64,000 nucleotides of DNA from Allobosea sp. Root483D1 (GCF_001429505.1 NZ_LMJW01000001.1:560606-624605), one strand, 5' to 3'. Positions 16,379-27,941 are shown, counted from the first letter of the stretch. Program-made: numbers and translations. Notes: generated from the sequence alone by a model not told the origin.

Positions 16379-18646
16379 ATGCGAGGCGCACTCGGGGGAT
16401 CGGGCGTGCTGCTGCGCCGTCTCCGCGAGGTGATGGCGGCGCCGGTCAGCCCGCAGGAGCGGCTCGACAGGCTCGTCGTCGTGATCGCAGGCAACCTCGT
16501 GGCCGAGGTCTGCTCGGTCTATGTCCTGCGCGAAGACAGCTCGCTCGAACTCTACGCCACCGAAGGCCTCAACCGCGAGGCGGTCCACCTCACCACCATG
16601 CGGGCGGGCGAGGGCCTGGTCGGCCTGATCGCCAGCGAGGCGGAGCCGCTCGCGCTCTCCGACGCTCAGTCGCACCCGTCCTTCTCCTACCGGCCGGAGA
16701 CGGGCGAAGAGATCTACCGCTCCTTCCTCGGCGTGCCGATCCTGCGTGGCGGCGCGGTGATGGGCGTGCTCGTGGTGCAGAACCGCGCCTCGCGCCTCTA
16801 CAGCGAGGACGAGGTCGAGTCGCTGCAGACCACGGCCATGATCATGGCCGAGATGATCGCGGCCGGTGGCTTGAAGGCACTGTCGAAGCCCGGCGCGACC
16901 ATCGGCCTCGACCGTCCGATCCACAGCATCGGCACAACGCTCGCCGACGGCGTCGGCCTCGGCCATGCCGTCCTGCACGAGCCGCGCGTCGCGATCACCA
17001 ACCTGATCGCCGAGGATCCGGGCCGCGAGGTGCAGCGGCTGGAGGCCGCGATCGCGACGATGCGGCTCGCCATCGACGAGCTGATCGAGCGCGGCGACGT
17101 CGCCCATACCGGCGAGCACCGCGACGTGCTCGAGACCTTCCGCATGTTCGCGCATGACCAGGGCTGGCTCAGGCGCATGCGCGAGGTGGTGATGACCGGC
17201 CTCACCGCCGAGGCCGCGGTCGAGCGCGTGCAGTCGGATACCCGCGCCAAGATGCTGCGCCAGACCGACCCCTATCTGCGCGAGCGCCTGCACGATCTCG
17301 ACGACCTCGCCAACCGGCTGCTGCGCACGCTGGTCGGCAAGGCCAATGGCGTCACCCGCGAGGAACTGCCGGAGAATGCGATCCTGATCGCGCGCTCGAT
17401 GGGGCCGGCAGCGCTGCTCGACTATGATCGCGGGCATCTGCGTGGCCTCATCCTTGAGGAAGGCGGCCCGACCAGCCATATCGCCATCGTGGCGCGGGCG
17501 CTCGGCATCCCCGCCGTCGGCGAGATCGCCAATGCGACGGCGCTGATCGAGGCCGGCGACGCGGTCATCGTCGACGGGCAGGCCGGCGAGGTGCAGATTC
17601 GGCCGCAGCCGGACGTCGAGAACGCCTACAAGGACAAGGCGCGCCTGCGCGCCCGCAAGCAGGAGCAGTACCGCAAGCTCAAGACGCAGCCGGCGGTGAC
17701 CAAGGACGGCGTCGACATCACCCTGCAGATCAATGCCGGACTCCTGGTCGACATGCCCAATCTCGACGAGACCGGCGCCGGCGGCATCGGCCTGTTCCGG
17801 ACCGAGCTGCAGTTCATGGTGGCGCAGCACATGCCGACCACCGCCGAGCAACAGGCCCTTTACGGCGCCGTGCTGGAGGCTGCGAACGGACGACCGGTGA
17901 CCTTCCGCACGCTCGATATCGGCGGCGACAAAGTGCTGCCCTATATGGAGCGCGTCGAGGAGGAGAACCCGGCGCTGGGCTGGCGCGCGATCCGCATCGG
18001 CCTCGATAAGCCGCGGCTGCTGCGGGCCCAGGTCAGGGCGCTGCTGCGCGCTGGCGCCGGCCACGATATGAAGATCATGCTGCCCATGGTCGCGACGGTG
18101 AACGAGTTCCTGCGGGCGCGATTGATCGTCCGCCGCGAACTCGCCGTGCTGGAGCGCGACGAGCGGCCGGCACCGACGAGCCTGCAGCTCGGCGTCATGG
18201 TCGAGGTTCCCTCGCTCCTGTTCGAGTTGCCCGAGATCGCCCGCGAAGCCGACTTCCTCTCGATCGGCACCAACGACCTGATGCAGTTCCTGTTCGCGGC
18301 CGACCGCGAGAACAAGCGCGTCTCCGATCGCTTCGACCCGCTCTGCGCCGCCGGCCTGCGGGCACTGCGTTCGATCATCGAAGAGGCCGGAAAGGCGGGC
18401 TGCCCGGTCACCGTCTGTGGCGAGATGGGAGGCAAACCGATCGAGACGCTGGCCCTGATCGCGCTCGGCTACCGCTCGTTCTCGATGTCATCAGCCTCGA
18501 TCGGCCCGGTGAAGGCGATGCTGCGCGCGCTCGACGCCGGCAAGGCGCAACAGCGTCTCGAGGCCTGGCTCGCCGCGTCCGACGGTGCTGCCAGCCTGCG
18601 CCCGCTGCTCGCCGCACTCGCCGCCGAAATGAAGGTGCCGGTCTAG
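16379..18646 (+). CDS. ptsP: phosphoenolpyruvate-protein phosphotransferase, nitrogen PTS (EI-Ntr)
   Basis: A 755-residue soluble enzyme that takes phosphate from PEP and passes it to NPr (HPr-like) in the regulatory PTS. Residues about 20-160 form a GAF domain, the mark of PtsP versus PtsI. The EI N-domain, the phosphohistidine loop GGPTSHIAIVARALGIP near 365-380, and the C-terminal PEP-binding TIM barrel (GTNDLMQFLFAADREN, VTVCGEMGG) follow. ATG 16379 has GGAGGG at 16365-16370; two TTG codons just upstream are too close to that site. It precedes prfA and prmC, a synteny common in Rhizobiales, where lysC usually lies before ptsP; here otsA does. Confidence 0.93.
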   Translation: MRGALGGSGVLLRRLREVMAAPVSPQERLDRLVVVIAGNLVAEVCSVYVLREDSSLELYATEGLNREAVHLTTMRAGEGLVGLIASEAEPLALSDAQSHPSFSYRPETGEEIYRSFLGVPILRGGAVMGVLVVQNRASRLYSEDEVESLQTTAMIMAEMIAAGGLKALSKPGATIGLDRPIHSIGTTLADGVGLGHAVLHEPRVAITNLIAEDPGREVQRLEAAIATMRLAIDELIERGDVAHTGEHRDVLETFRMFAHDQGWLRRMREVVMTGLTAEAAVERVQSDTRAKMLRQTDPYLRERLHDLDDLANRLLRTLVGKANGVTREELPENAILIARSMGPAALLDYDRGHLRGLILEEGGPTSHIAIVARALGIPAVGEIANATALIEAGDAVIVDGQAGEVQIRPQPDVENAYKDKARLRARKQEQYRKLKTQPAVTKDGVDITLQINAGLLVDMPNLDETGAGGIGLFRTELQFMVAQHMPTTAEQQALYGAVLEAANGRPVTFRTLDIGGDKVLPYMERVEEENPALGWRAIRIGLDKPRLLRAQVRALLRAGAGHDMKIMLPMVATVNEFLRARLIVRRELAVLERDERPAPTSLQLGVMVEVPSLLFELPEIAREADFLSIGTNDLMQFLFAADRENKRVSDRFDPLCAAGLRALRSIIEEAGKAGCPVTVCGEMGGKPIETLALIALGYRSFSMSSASIGPVKAMLRALDAGKAQQRLEAWLAASDGAASLRPLLAALAAEMKVPV

Positions 18647-18703
18647 CGACGCTTCCGTCCTCGCCCGCGCACACCTCCGTTCCGCTCAGATTGTTTTCGC
18701 ATC

Positions 18704-19789
18704 ATGTCGCTCCCCCTTCCGCAAGACCGCCTCGACGGCATCGTCGCTCGCCACGCTGCGGCGAGCGACGCCATCAACCATGCGACCGAGGCGACGCGCG
18801 TCGTCGAGCTGGCGAAAGAGCTCGCCGAACTCGACCCCGTGGTTGCGGCGATCGCGGCCTGGCGACGGGCGCAGACCGGGTTGGCGGAAGCGCTCGCGCT
18901 CATCGACGATCCGGCGACCGATGCCGAGATGCGCGACCTCGCCTATGAGGAGCGCGATGTCTCCCGGGCCGAGATCGAGGCGCACGCCCGCGAGATCCTG
19001 ATCGCGCTGCTGCCGAAGGATGCTGCCGACGAGCGCGGCGTCATCCTCGAAGTCCGCGCCGGCACTGGCGGCGATGAGGCTTCGCTCTTCGCCGGGGACC
19101 TCTTGCGGATGTACCAGCGCTACGCCGCCGGCAAGGGCTGGAGCGTCGACATCCTGACCGAGAGCGAGGGCACGGTCGGCGGCTTCAAGGAGGTCATCGC
19201 CGAGATCGCCGGCAAGGGCGTCTATGCCAGGCTGAAATACGAATCCGGCGTGCACCGGGTGCAGCGCGTGCCAGACACCGAGACGAGCGGGCGCATCCAC
19301 ACCTCGGCGGCGACTGTCGCCATGCTGCCGCTCGCCGGCGAGGTCGATGTCACGCTCGAGGAGAAAGATCTGCGCATCGACACGATGCGAGCCCAGGGCG
19401 CCGGCGGCCAGCACGTCAACAAGACCGAGTCGGCGGTGCGCCTCACCCATATTCCGACCGGCATCGTCGTCCTCGTCCAGGACGAGCGCTCGCAGCACAA
19501 GAACAAGGCTCGCGCCTACGAGCTGATGCGGGCCAAGCTCTACGACATGGAGCGCAGTCGTGCCGACGCCGAGCGCTCGGCCGACCGGCGCTCGCAGGTC
19601 GGCTCCGGCGACCGCTCCGAGCGCATCCGCACCTACAACTTCCCACAGGGGCGCGTCACCGACCACCGCATCAACCTGACGCTCTACAAGCTCGACGAGA
19701 TGATGCAGGGGCTCGTGCTCGACGAGATCATCGACGCGCTGACGGCACAGCGACAGGCCGAGCTGCTGGCCGAGCAAGGCAGCGTATGA
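18704..19789 (+). CDS. prfA: peptide chain release factor 1
   Basis: A 361-residue release factor for UAA and UAG stop codons. The peptidyl-tRNA hydrolysis motif GGQ is at about 234-236 ([14 protein letters not shown]), and the codon-reading PxT element is P-D-T at 190-192 in [37 protein letters not shown] is the family signature preceding them. Length is normal. The PrmC methylase that modifies the GGQ glutamine is encoded at 20126-21010, separated only by a small secreted-protein gene. Confidence 0.96.
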   Translation: MSLPLPQDRLDGIVARHAAASDAINHATEATRVVELAKELAELDPVVAAIAAWRRAQTGLAEALALIDDPATDAEMRDLAYEERDVSRAEIEAHAREILIALLPKDAADERGVILEVRAGTGGDEASLFAGDLLRMYQRYAAGKGWSVDILTESEGTVGGFKEVIAEIAGKGVYARLKYESGVHRVQRVPDTETSGRIHTSAATVAMLPLAGEVDVTLEEKDLRIDTMRAQGAGGQHVNKTESAVRLTHIPTGIVVLVQDERSQHKNKARAYELMRAKLYDMERSRADAERSADRRSQVGSGDRSERIRTYNFPQGRVTDHRINLTLYKLDEMMQGLVLDEIIDALTAQRQAELLAEQGSV

Positions 19790-19851
19790 AACTTTCGTCT
19801 CCCTCGCGCGTTCTGGACGCATCAACCGTTCTTTTTGGGGAGGATAGAGAG

Positions 19852-20097
19852 ATGAAAGCCCTGTTCAGCGCCATCGCCCTTGCTGCGGCCGTCGCCCTCG
19901 TGCCAGCCTCCGTGGGCGCGCAGGAGCAGACCGCGAAGAAGGTCCTCAGCGGCCAGCCGGCGACACTGCACAACGCCAAGACCGAGTCGCAGGCACGGCG
20001 CGATTGCCAGCAACAGTATCGCGGCGCTAGGGAGAGCAAGTCCGCGCTGCGGATCAAGATGAAGGAATGCGTCCGAGAGGGGATGCAGGGCAACTGA
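19852..20097 (+). CDS. small secreted protein, possible PsiF-like
   Basis: An 81-residue protein beginning at ATG 19852, with GGGGAGGA upstream at good spacing. Residues 1-23 are a clear signal peptide (MKALFSAIALAAAVALVPAS, cleavage near VGAQ). The short mature part is highly charged and contains two cysteines, in RRDCQQQYRG and KMKECVREGM. The pattern of Cys-bearing charged helices resembles PsiF-type repeats, but only loosely. It lies 62 bp after prfA and 28 bp before prmC, so it is probably co-transcribed with them although its periplasmic destination has no evident link to translation termination. Function unknown. Confidence 0.7.
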   Translation: MKALFSAIALAAAVALVPASVGAQEQTAKKVLSGQPATLHNAKTESQARRDCQQQYRGARESKSALRIKMKECVREGMQGN

Positions 20098-20125
20098 CCG
20101 GCCGCGTGCCGGGCCAAGGACACAC

Positions 20126-21010
20126 TTGACCGGCGCAGCCAGACCGACCGACGAGATCGCGCCCGTTGCCGTGCCGGCAGCGGGCGGAACTGTATCCGCG
20201 ACCCGGAAGGCGATCGCGCTGGTGCTGAAGCGGGCCGGCATCGCCGATTTCACCTTCGAGGCCCGTATCCTGATCGAAGACCTCGCCGGCGCCAGCGATC
20301 CGATCGACGAGGCCGCTGCCATCAGGCTGAACGATGCGCTCGCACGGCGTCTTGCCGGCGAGCCGCTCTGGCGTATCCTTGGCGCGCGCGAATTCTGGGG
20401 CCTGAGCTTTTCGCTTTCGCCGGGCACATTGGAGCCGCGGCCGGACAGCGAGACCTTGATCGAGACGGCCCTCGGTCATCTCGATCAGCGCCGGCATGAG
20501 CCCCTGCGCCTGCTCGACCTCGGTACCGGTACCGGCTGCCTTCTGATCGCGACTTTGCGCGAGTTTCCGCAGGCGACCGGGCTCGGCATCGACCTGTCGC
20601 CCGATGCGGTCGCGACGGCAACCGGTAATGCCGCGCGCAATGGCGTCGCCGAGCGCGCCGCTTTTCGCCAGGGCGATTGGACCGATGGCATCGCGGAGCG
20701 CTTCGACCTCATCCTGTCGAACCCGCCCTATATCGGCAGCGACGAGATCGCCGGCCTCGACCATAACGTGCGCGAACACGACCCGCTTCTCGCCCTCGAC
20801 GGCGGGCCGGACGGGCTCGATGCCTATCGCGCCCTCGCCGCCGCCCTGCCCGGTCATCTGAAGCCCGGCGGCCTTGCCATCCTGGAGATCGGTGCCGGAC
20901 AGGAAGAAGCGGTCGTCGCGCTGATGAGGCGGGCCGGCCTGCATCACCGCGAGTCCCGGCGCGATCTCGGCGGCCATATTCGCGCCCTCGTTTTCGGGCA
21001 TAACCTCTGA
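20126..21010 (+). CDS. prmC: peptide chain release factor N5-glutamine methyltransferase
   Basis: A 294-residue methyltransferase that methylates the Gln of the GGQ motif in release factors 1 and 2. The SAM loop LLDLGTGTGCLLIA is near residue 129, and the substrate-binding NPPY is at about 199-202 (LILSNPPYIGSDEIAGL). The proposed start is TTG 20126, preceded by AAGGA; the first 20 residues are poorly conserved, so a later start is possible. Its target PrfA is encoded just upstream. Confidence 0.93.
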   Translation: MTGAARPTDEIAPVAVPAAGGTVSATRKAIALVLKRAGIADFTFEARILIEDLAGASDPIDEAAAIRLNDALARRLAGEPLWRILGAREFWGLSFSLSPGTLEPRPDSETLIETALGHLDQRRHEPLRLLDLGTGTGCLLIATLREFPQATGLGIDLSPDAVATATGNAARNGVAERAAFRQGDWTDGIAERFDLILSNPPYIGSDEIAGLDHNVREHDPLLALDGGPDGLDAYRALAAALPGHLKPGGLAILEIGAGQEEAVVALMRRAGLHHRESRRDLGGHIRALVFGHNL

Positions 21011-21214
21011 ACGATGCACAGCAAGTTGCGCGAATTTGCTTGGAAGAAGCCGCAAAACCAGCTATGCACGCGTGGTCTTGAAGACAGTGTCGACAGCATA
21101 TAACCTTTGGCTAGGGTTCGCAGAGCGGACCGGGTCCTCGGATCACTGCCAGAATCGACGTTACTGACATAGCGAGACCGAGACTCCGAATGCGCGAGAC
21201 AGCCGTTCGGAGGG

Positions 21215-21328
21215 GGAGCCGGTAAGGCTCCATTGGAAAGAGCGCGTGAAGACCCATATCGGCGCAGAGCCCTGTCAGGTCGGATTTTTTACGCACGGCG
21301 TCGCAACCCGCCGCGCGTCACGACGCGC
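21215..21328 (+). promoter_or_regulatory. structured leader in the 338-bp gap before the DUF4167 gene
   Basis: The 338 bp from 21011 to 21348 hold no plausible gene but contain strong hairpins. GGAGCC-GGTAA-GGCTCC lies at 21215-21231, and GCGCGT-CACG-ACGCGC at 21313-21328, the latter only about 20 nt before the first possible start. A T-rich tract (ATTTTTTA) lies between them near 21284. This looks like a long structured 5' untranslated region; a small RNA or a protein-binding leader is possible. Confidence 0.35.
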
Positions 21329-21378
21329 ATGACGACCTCAAGGTTGCTTTGAATGAACAGAACGCGAGACAGACGCGA

Positions 21379-22479
21379 ATGAGACCAGGTCAGAACCGGC
21401 GCATGCGCGGCCGTAACAGCAACAACAGCAATAACAATAACAATAGCAACAACGGCAACCGGAAATCTCCTAACCCGCTTCAGCGGAGTTACGAGTCGAA
21501 TGGCCCGGACGTCAAAGTCCGGGGCACTGCGCAAAATGTCGCCGAGAAATACCTGCAGCTCGCCCGCGACGCCCAGTCTTCGGGCGATCCGGTTGCGGCC
21601 GAGAACTATTTCCAGCACGCCGAGCACTACTATCGTATCCTGCTCGCGGGACAGGAGCAGATGACCCAGCAGTTCGGGCACACGTTCCAGCTGAACCGCG
21701 CCTTCGTCGAAGATGCCGATGAGCACGAGGAAGAGGGCGACGAGGACACCAATTTCCAGGGCGGCCAGCCGCAAGGTGAGCGCCAGCATGTCAACGGCAA
21801 TGGCCCGAACGGCCATGGCGCGCCGCGGCATGAGGGTGAGGACGTCGAAGGCGGCCAGAACAACGGCCAGCGCTTCGATCGGCCGCCTCGCCCGGACCGG
21901 CAGGACCGCAATTTCGATCGCAACGGCCAGCGCCGTTTCGATCGCCCAGATCGTAACGACCGCCAGGACCGCGGCGATCGGCCGGATCGGGGCGAGCGTC
22001 GCTTCGAGCGGAACGACGGCCAGAACGGCTCCTATGCCCCGCGCCCCGAGGCTCAGCCCGGCGCCGAGCAGCCCGATATCGCGGCGCCGGTCCAGGGCCA
22101 AAGCGAGCCCCGTTTCGAGCGGCCAGAACGCCAGGAGCGGCCGGAGCGCCAGGAACGGCCCGAGCGCGCGCCGCGCGGCGAGCGTCCTTCGCGCCGTGAC
22201 CGCAACGAGGCCCGCGCCGGCAACGAGGAGCAGGAAGCCCCGGCTGGGCTGCCGGCCTTCCTGACCACGCCGACCCGCGTGCCGATCGCGATCTCGGAAG
22301 AGCCCGCGGCTCCGGTCACCGCTTCACCCGCTGCAGCCGCTGCAGCCGCTTCGGCAGACCTCGCAGAGGGCGCGCCCGAGGCCGGCGAGAAGCCCAAGCG
22401 CCGGGCGCCCCGGCGGCGTTCGCCGCGCGAGGTCATGGACGCGCTCGGCAACGATGGCGGCGAGACGCCGGCGGAGTGA
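21379..22479 (+). CDS. DUF4167 domain-containing protein, low-complexity RNA-binding-like
   Basis: A 366-residue protein found in Rhizobiales. Residues about 1-100 form the conserved DUF4167 region: a basic, Asn-rich start, then NPLQRSYESNGPDVKVRGTA and helices to AEHYYRILLAGQEQM. The rest is low complexity, rich in Arg, Asp, Asn, Gly and Pro (RFDRPDRNDRQDRGDRPDR-type repeats, RPERQE repeats), with an Ala stretch and a basic tail KRRAPRRRSPRE. Such composition is typical of disordered RNA-associated proteins, but no function is established. An upstream in-frame ATG at 21349 has a slightly better ribosome site; 21379 (MRPGQNRRMRGR) matches the family start better. A strong terminator follows. 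Confidence 0.85.
   Translation: MRPGQNRRMRGRNSNNSNNNNNSNNGNRKSPNPLQRSYESNGPDVKVRGTAQNVAEKYLQLARDAQSSGDPVAAENYFQHAEHYYRILLAGQEQMTQQFGHTFQLNRAFVEDADEHEEEGDEDTNFQGGQPQGERQHVNGNGPNGHGAPRHEGEDVEGGQNNGQRFDRPPRPDRQDRNFDRNGQRRFDRPDRNDRQDRGDRPDRGERRFERNDGQNGSYAPRPEAQPGAEQPDIAAPVQGQSEPRFERPERQERPERQERPERAPRGERPSRRDRNEARAGNEEQEAPAGLPAFLTTPTRVPIAISEEPAAPVTASPAAAAAAASADLAEGAPEAGEKPKRRAPRRRSPREVMDALGNDGGETPAE
22117..22166 (+). repeat. 18-bp tandem repeat inside DUF4167 gene
   Basis: Two full and one partial copies of an 18-bp unit encode RPERQE in tandem (22117-22134, 22135-22152, 22153-22166). This is an in-frame coding repeat of the disordered tail and likely varies in copy number between strains. Confidence 0.75.
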
Positions 22480-22505
22480 TCCTGCCGGGTAAGATTATGA
22501 ACACG

Positions 22506-22531
22506 AAAGAGGGCCCGAAAGGGCCCTCTTT
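22506..22531. terminator. bidirectional intrinsic terminator between DUF4167 and MOSC genes
   Basis: AAAGAGGGCCC and GGGCCCTCTTT form a perfect 11-bp stem capped by a GAAA tetraloop, with U-rich flanks on both strands. It lies 26 bp after the DUF4167 stop and 6 bp beyond the 3' end of the convergent MOSC gene, so it can serve both. Confidence 0.9.
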
Positions 22532-22536
22532 CTGTT

Positions 22537-23325
22537 TCAGGCGACGCCGAGCGTGGCCGGCGCGCTCGCCTCGACCAAAGTCAGCCGCTCGCCTTCGCCG
22601 AGCGTTCCGCCAGTGATGATCCGGCAATAGATGCCGCAATCGACATGGCCGTAGCCCTGCATCAGCGCCTTCGGGATCTGCAGGTCGCGAATACCGGTCG
22701 CCGGGGCGACATTGGTGGCGGCGCAGCGTTCGATCCGCTTGATCACCAGGAGGCGCAGGCCCGACGGAGCGGTAAGCTCGCGCCCGACCAGATCAAGCTC
22801 CGCCCAGGCCGCCAGATCCTCGACCATGACATTGCCGCGGAAGCGCAACGGGTCGACCGCCACGCCGAGCCGCGTTTCCAGATCGGCGACGCTGGCGAGG
22901 TTGATGATCGAGACGAAGCCCGAGCGCGAATCGGTGAAACGATAGCCCTCCAGCGCTGTCAGCAAGCGTGGCTCGCCACGCAACTCATCCGGCATGTAAC
23001 CCTTGAAGAACGCGGTCAGCCCTTCCCGGCCCGCTTCCGTTTCGGTGGCAACGCGGGTCTCCGCGCCATCGTGACCGATGACAAGATCGCCACTGCCATC
23101 GTCATAGCGGGTGCGCAGGCGCGCCAAGGACTCGTTGCGCATCAGCATCAGGTATTTGATCTTCGGCTGGTGCACTGGCTCGGCCGGATCGAAACCGGAC
23201 GGCCCGTTCTCGACGGCGAAGAGCCGGTCCCCTGGGAAATAGCCGCCCGTCGGCAGCTCCGCGCGGTTCAAGCGCTCGGGCGACAGGCCTTTGACCGGGT
23301 AGCGATACAGTGAAGCGACACGCAT
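22537..23325 (-). CDS. MOSC domain-containing protein
   Basis: A 262-residue protein of the YcbX/MOSC superfamily, related to the C-terminal domain of molybdenum-cofactor sulfurases. The N-terminal beta-barrel opens with VASLYRYPVKGLSPERL. The MOSC core holds RFRGNVMVEDLAAWAELD and the conserved cysteine in RIERCAATNVAP. Family members bind the molybdenum cofactor or act in N-hydroxylated base reduction with a redox partner; no ferredoxin domain is fused here. Met 23325 (MRVASLYRYP) is chosen over an upstream Met at 23370 because homologues begin there. It is convergent with the DUF4167 gene, sharing a terminator. Confidence 0.85.
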   Translation of the reverse strand: MRVASLYRYPVKGLSPERLNRAELPTGGYFPGDRLFAVENGPSGFDPAEPVHQPKIKYLMLMRNESLARLRTRYDDGSGDLVIGHDGAETRVATETEAGREGLTAFFKGYMPDELRGEPRLLTALEGYRFTDSRSGFVSIINLASVADLETRLGVAVDPLRFRGNVMVEDLAAWAELDLVGRELTAPSGLRLLVIKRIERCAATNVAPATGIRDLQIPKALMQGYGHVDCGIYCRIITGGTLGEGERLTLVEASAPATLGVA

Positions 23326-23429
23326 GGGCTCGGCCCTTTCGATAGCGAGGCGGCGGAAACTGCCACGCAAAGAACCGAGGCGCCACAGCGAGGGCAGTCA
23401 CGGCCGATGAAAGGATTGCATCGATCCGA

Positions 23430-23762
23430 TCAATGCGGCTGCTCGGCCCCCTCCTCCACCTCAGCTTCGTCAAGGATCGAGCGCTGGCAGCCCCAGCCGG
23501 AAAGCACGTCGTCGATCGCGTCGGCGACGAAGAAGCGGGCGGCGTCACGCTCATAGCCTTCAGCGAGCAGGTGATCATAATCGGTATGGCTGTGGCGAAC
23601 ATGACTGCCGAGCGCGAGCCAGAGCGCGGTCGAGGGCGGCAGCGCCTTCATCTGCGCCCGTCCGGCCAGCGCCAGCACCGTCTCGGCGTCGAGCAAGGGG
23701 ATGCCGGGTACGAGCGCCCGCAGCGCCTTGCGAATCGCCTGCTGCCGTTTGGTGCCGATCAT
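23430..23762 (-). CDS. DUF2293 domain-containing protein
   Basis: A protein of about 110 residues. The core [20 protein letters not shown], followed by [20 protein letters not shown] and [19 protein letters not shown], matches the DUF2293 family of small proteins of unknown function. The conserved His/Asp-rich block could bind metal or nucleic acid, but no activity is known. The frame is open up to 23951, overlapping the region upstream of clpB; the Met at 23762 gives the usual family length. It is divergent from clpB and upstream of the MOSC gene on the same strand. Confidence 0.75.
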   Translation of the reverse strand: MIGTKRQQAIRKALRALVPGIPLLDAETVLALAGRAQMKALPPSTALWLALGSHVRHSHTDYDHLLAEGYERDAARFFVADAIDDVLSGWGCQRSILDEAEVEEGAEQPH

Positions 23763-23819
23763 GGTGACAGGCTGGGCGAGGCTCGCGGTGGAGGTCAATG
23801 CGAAAGCACCGCCCGCCCC

Positions 23820-23847
23820 CTTCCGTTGCGCGAAAGCAACACTATCT
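23820..23847 (+). promoter_or_regulatory. possible heat-shock (RpoH) promoter of clpB
   Basis: CTTCCG at 23820-23825 and ACTATCT at 23841-23847 resemble, with one mismatch each, the alphaproteobacterial sigma-32 elements CTTG and CYTATNT at plausible spacing. They lie about 100 bp upstream of clpB, a usual RpoH target. Confidence 0.3.
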
Positions 23848-23943
23848 TCTGAGGCGAAGGGCTGCCCATCAGGGGGCCCTATCCCTTTGAAAGGCAGCCG
23901 GCTCCGCCGCTTCGGGGCGCGACCGGCGGGCGGAGGTAACCGA

Positions 23944-26565
<2,622 letters not shown>

Positions 26566-26584
26566 AGGTCGGTCTGCTAAGAAC

Positions 26585-26614
26585 AAAGGGCACCGCGCAA
26601 GCGGTGCCCTTTTT
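26585..26614 (+). terminator. intrinsic terminator of clpB
   Basis: AAAGGGCACCGC and GCGGTGCCCTTT form a 12-bp stem with a GCAA tetraloop, followed by more T's. It lies 20 bp after the clpB stop. Confidence 0.93.
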
Positions 26615-26619
26615 CATGC

Positions 26620-26729
26620 CGTCATTCTCGGGCGGCGCGAAGCGCAGGCCCGAGAATCTCATGACGATAAGGGCGCAGATCAGCTCCTCATCCGGCCTGA
26701 GATGCTCGGGTCAAGCCCGAGCATGACGC
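26620..26729. repeat. palindromic intergenic repeat, family A copy 1
   Basis: The unit starts GTCATTCTCGGGC, has GCGCAGGCCCGAGAATCTC completing a first hairpin, and ends with the perfect hairpin ATGCTCGGG-TCAAG-CCCGAGCAT plus GACG. Near-identical units occur at 36951, 56537 and 58590. It lies between convergent clpB and the M20 peptidase gene. Confidence 0.85.
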
Positions 26730-26732
26730 GCG

Positions 26733-27941
26733 TCACTCCATCCGCGCCGCGGTCCGCATCACCGCCAGCGCCAATGTCTGCGCCGCAGGCACGATGCTCT
26801 CGACCTCGAGGAACTCATCCGGCGTATGGGCCATGCCGCCGACGGGTCCGACGCTGCACAGGGTCGGGCAGCCCTGCGCCGCGGTGAAGCCGGAATCAGC
26901 GCAGCCGCCGGTGTACTCGGCCGTGACGGCGATACCGAGCCCGGCCGCCGCCTCGCGATAGGTGTCGTAGAGCAGGAGCGAATCCGGCGTCTGCTCCAGC
27001 GGGTAGAACTCGCCCTTGATGATCAGCTTGGCCGAGGTGCCCTCGACCACCGGCGTCTCGACGATGTCGCGGATCGCCTCGACCAGCTCCTCGCGTTGCG
27101 TCGGCGTCTTGTAGCGCAGGTCGATCTCGCACCAGGCCGAGGGAGCAACCGTGTTGACGGTCTGGCCGCCGCCGATCAGTCCGACATTGACGGTGACGCC
27201 GGCTTGAAGATCGGTCAGCCCCTGCAGGCGCGGGATCTTGTGGCCGAGATCGACGATGGCCGAGACGCCCTTCTCGTAGTTGGCGCCGGAATGCGCCGCC
27301 TTGCCGACGAACTCGGCGCGCATGAAGACGCCGCCCTTGCGGCCCGATGTGATCGACTGCCTATGGTCGCGGCCATAGTCGGTGCCGGCCGGCAGGCGGC
27401 TCGGCTCGGCATTGAAGACGCAGCGCGACTCGCGCGCCGCCGCCTCGATCACCGGCCGCGAGGAAGGCGAGGCGATCTCCTCGTCGCTGGTGGTCAGCAT
27501 CGTCAGCGGCGCCTTCAGGCCGCCATTGGCGGCGAAGGCGGCAGCGACGAAGGCCTCGATGACGAGCCCGGCCTTCATGTCGGCGACCCCCGGCCCATAG
27601 GCGCGTCCGCCCTGGATGGTGAAGGGCCGGCGCGTCGGCTCGCCCTCGGGGAAGACGGTATCACGGTGACCGAGCAGCAGGACGGGCCGCTGATCGTTCG
27701 CGGTGGGATTGGGCAGGCGCGCCTTGACCGCGTCGCCATAGCGGGCATCCGGCACGATCTCGATAGAAAGCCCGTTCGCCTCGTGGAAACGGGCCAGTAC
27801 CTGCCCGGCCCGGTCGACACCCGCCTTGTCGTAGGAACCTGAATCGGTGTCGACCATCTCGCGCAGCAGATCGATCATCGCCTGCTTGCGCTCGCCCAGC
27901 CAGGCGAGAATGCGGGCTTCTTCCTGCGTCGTGTCGGTCAT
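26733..27941 (-). CDS. M20 family metallopeptidase (glutamate carboxypeptidase-like)
   Basis: A 402-residue di-zinc hydrolase. Metal-site landmarks are LLLGHRDTVFPEGEPTRRPF near residue 85, GPGVADMKAGLV near 115, the catalytic Glu pair in TTSDEE near 150, and HTPDEFLEV near the C-terminus. The lid dimerisation domain is inserted in the middle (KGGVFMRAEFVGKAAHSGAN). The pattern is closest to carboxypeptidase G2-like and aminoacylase-like M20 enzymes, which cleave C-terminal glutamate or acyl groups. Met 27941 (MTDTTQEEARIL) is preferred over an upstream Met. No signal peptide, so cytoplasmic. Substrate unknown. Confidence 0.88.
   Translation of the reverse strand: MTDTTQEEARILAWLGERKQAMIDLLREMVDTDSGSYDKAGVDRAGQVLARFHEANGLSIEIVPDARYGDAVKARLPNPTANDQRPVLLLGHRDTVFPEGEPTRRPFTIQGGRAYGPGVADMKAGLVIEAFVAAAFAANGGLKAPLTMLTTSDEEIASPSSRPVIEAAARESRCVFNAEPSRLPAGTDYGRDHRQSITSGRKGGVFMRAEFVGKAAHSGANYEKGVSAIVDLGHKIPRLQGLTDLQAGVTVNVGLIGGGQTVNTVAPSAWCEIDLRYKTPTQREELVEAIRDIVETPVVEGTSAKLIIKGEFYPLEQTPDSLLLYDTYREAAAGLGIAVTAEYTGGCADSGFTAAQGCPTLCSVGPVGGMAHTPDEFLEVESIVPAAQTLALAVMRTAARME

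Noticed and set aside
16319-18064. 581-codon open frame antisense to ptsP
   Set aside because: Codon-phase shadow; the sense strand has an unmistakable PtsP.
21418-21462. AAC/AAT-rich tract as a microsatellite or CRISPR-like repeat
   Set aside because: It encodes the natural Asn-rich N-terminus of the DUF4167 protein and has no spacer structure.
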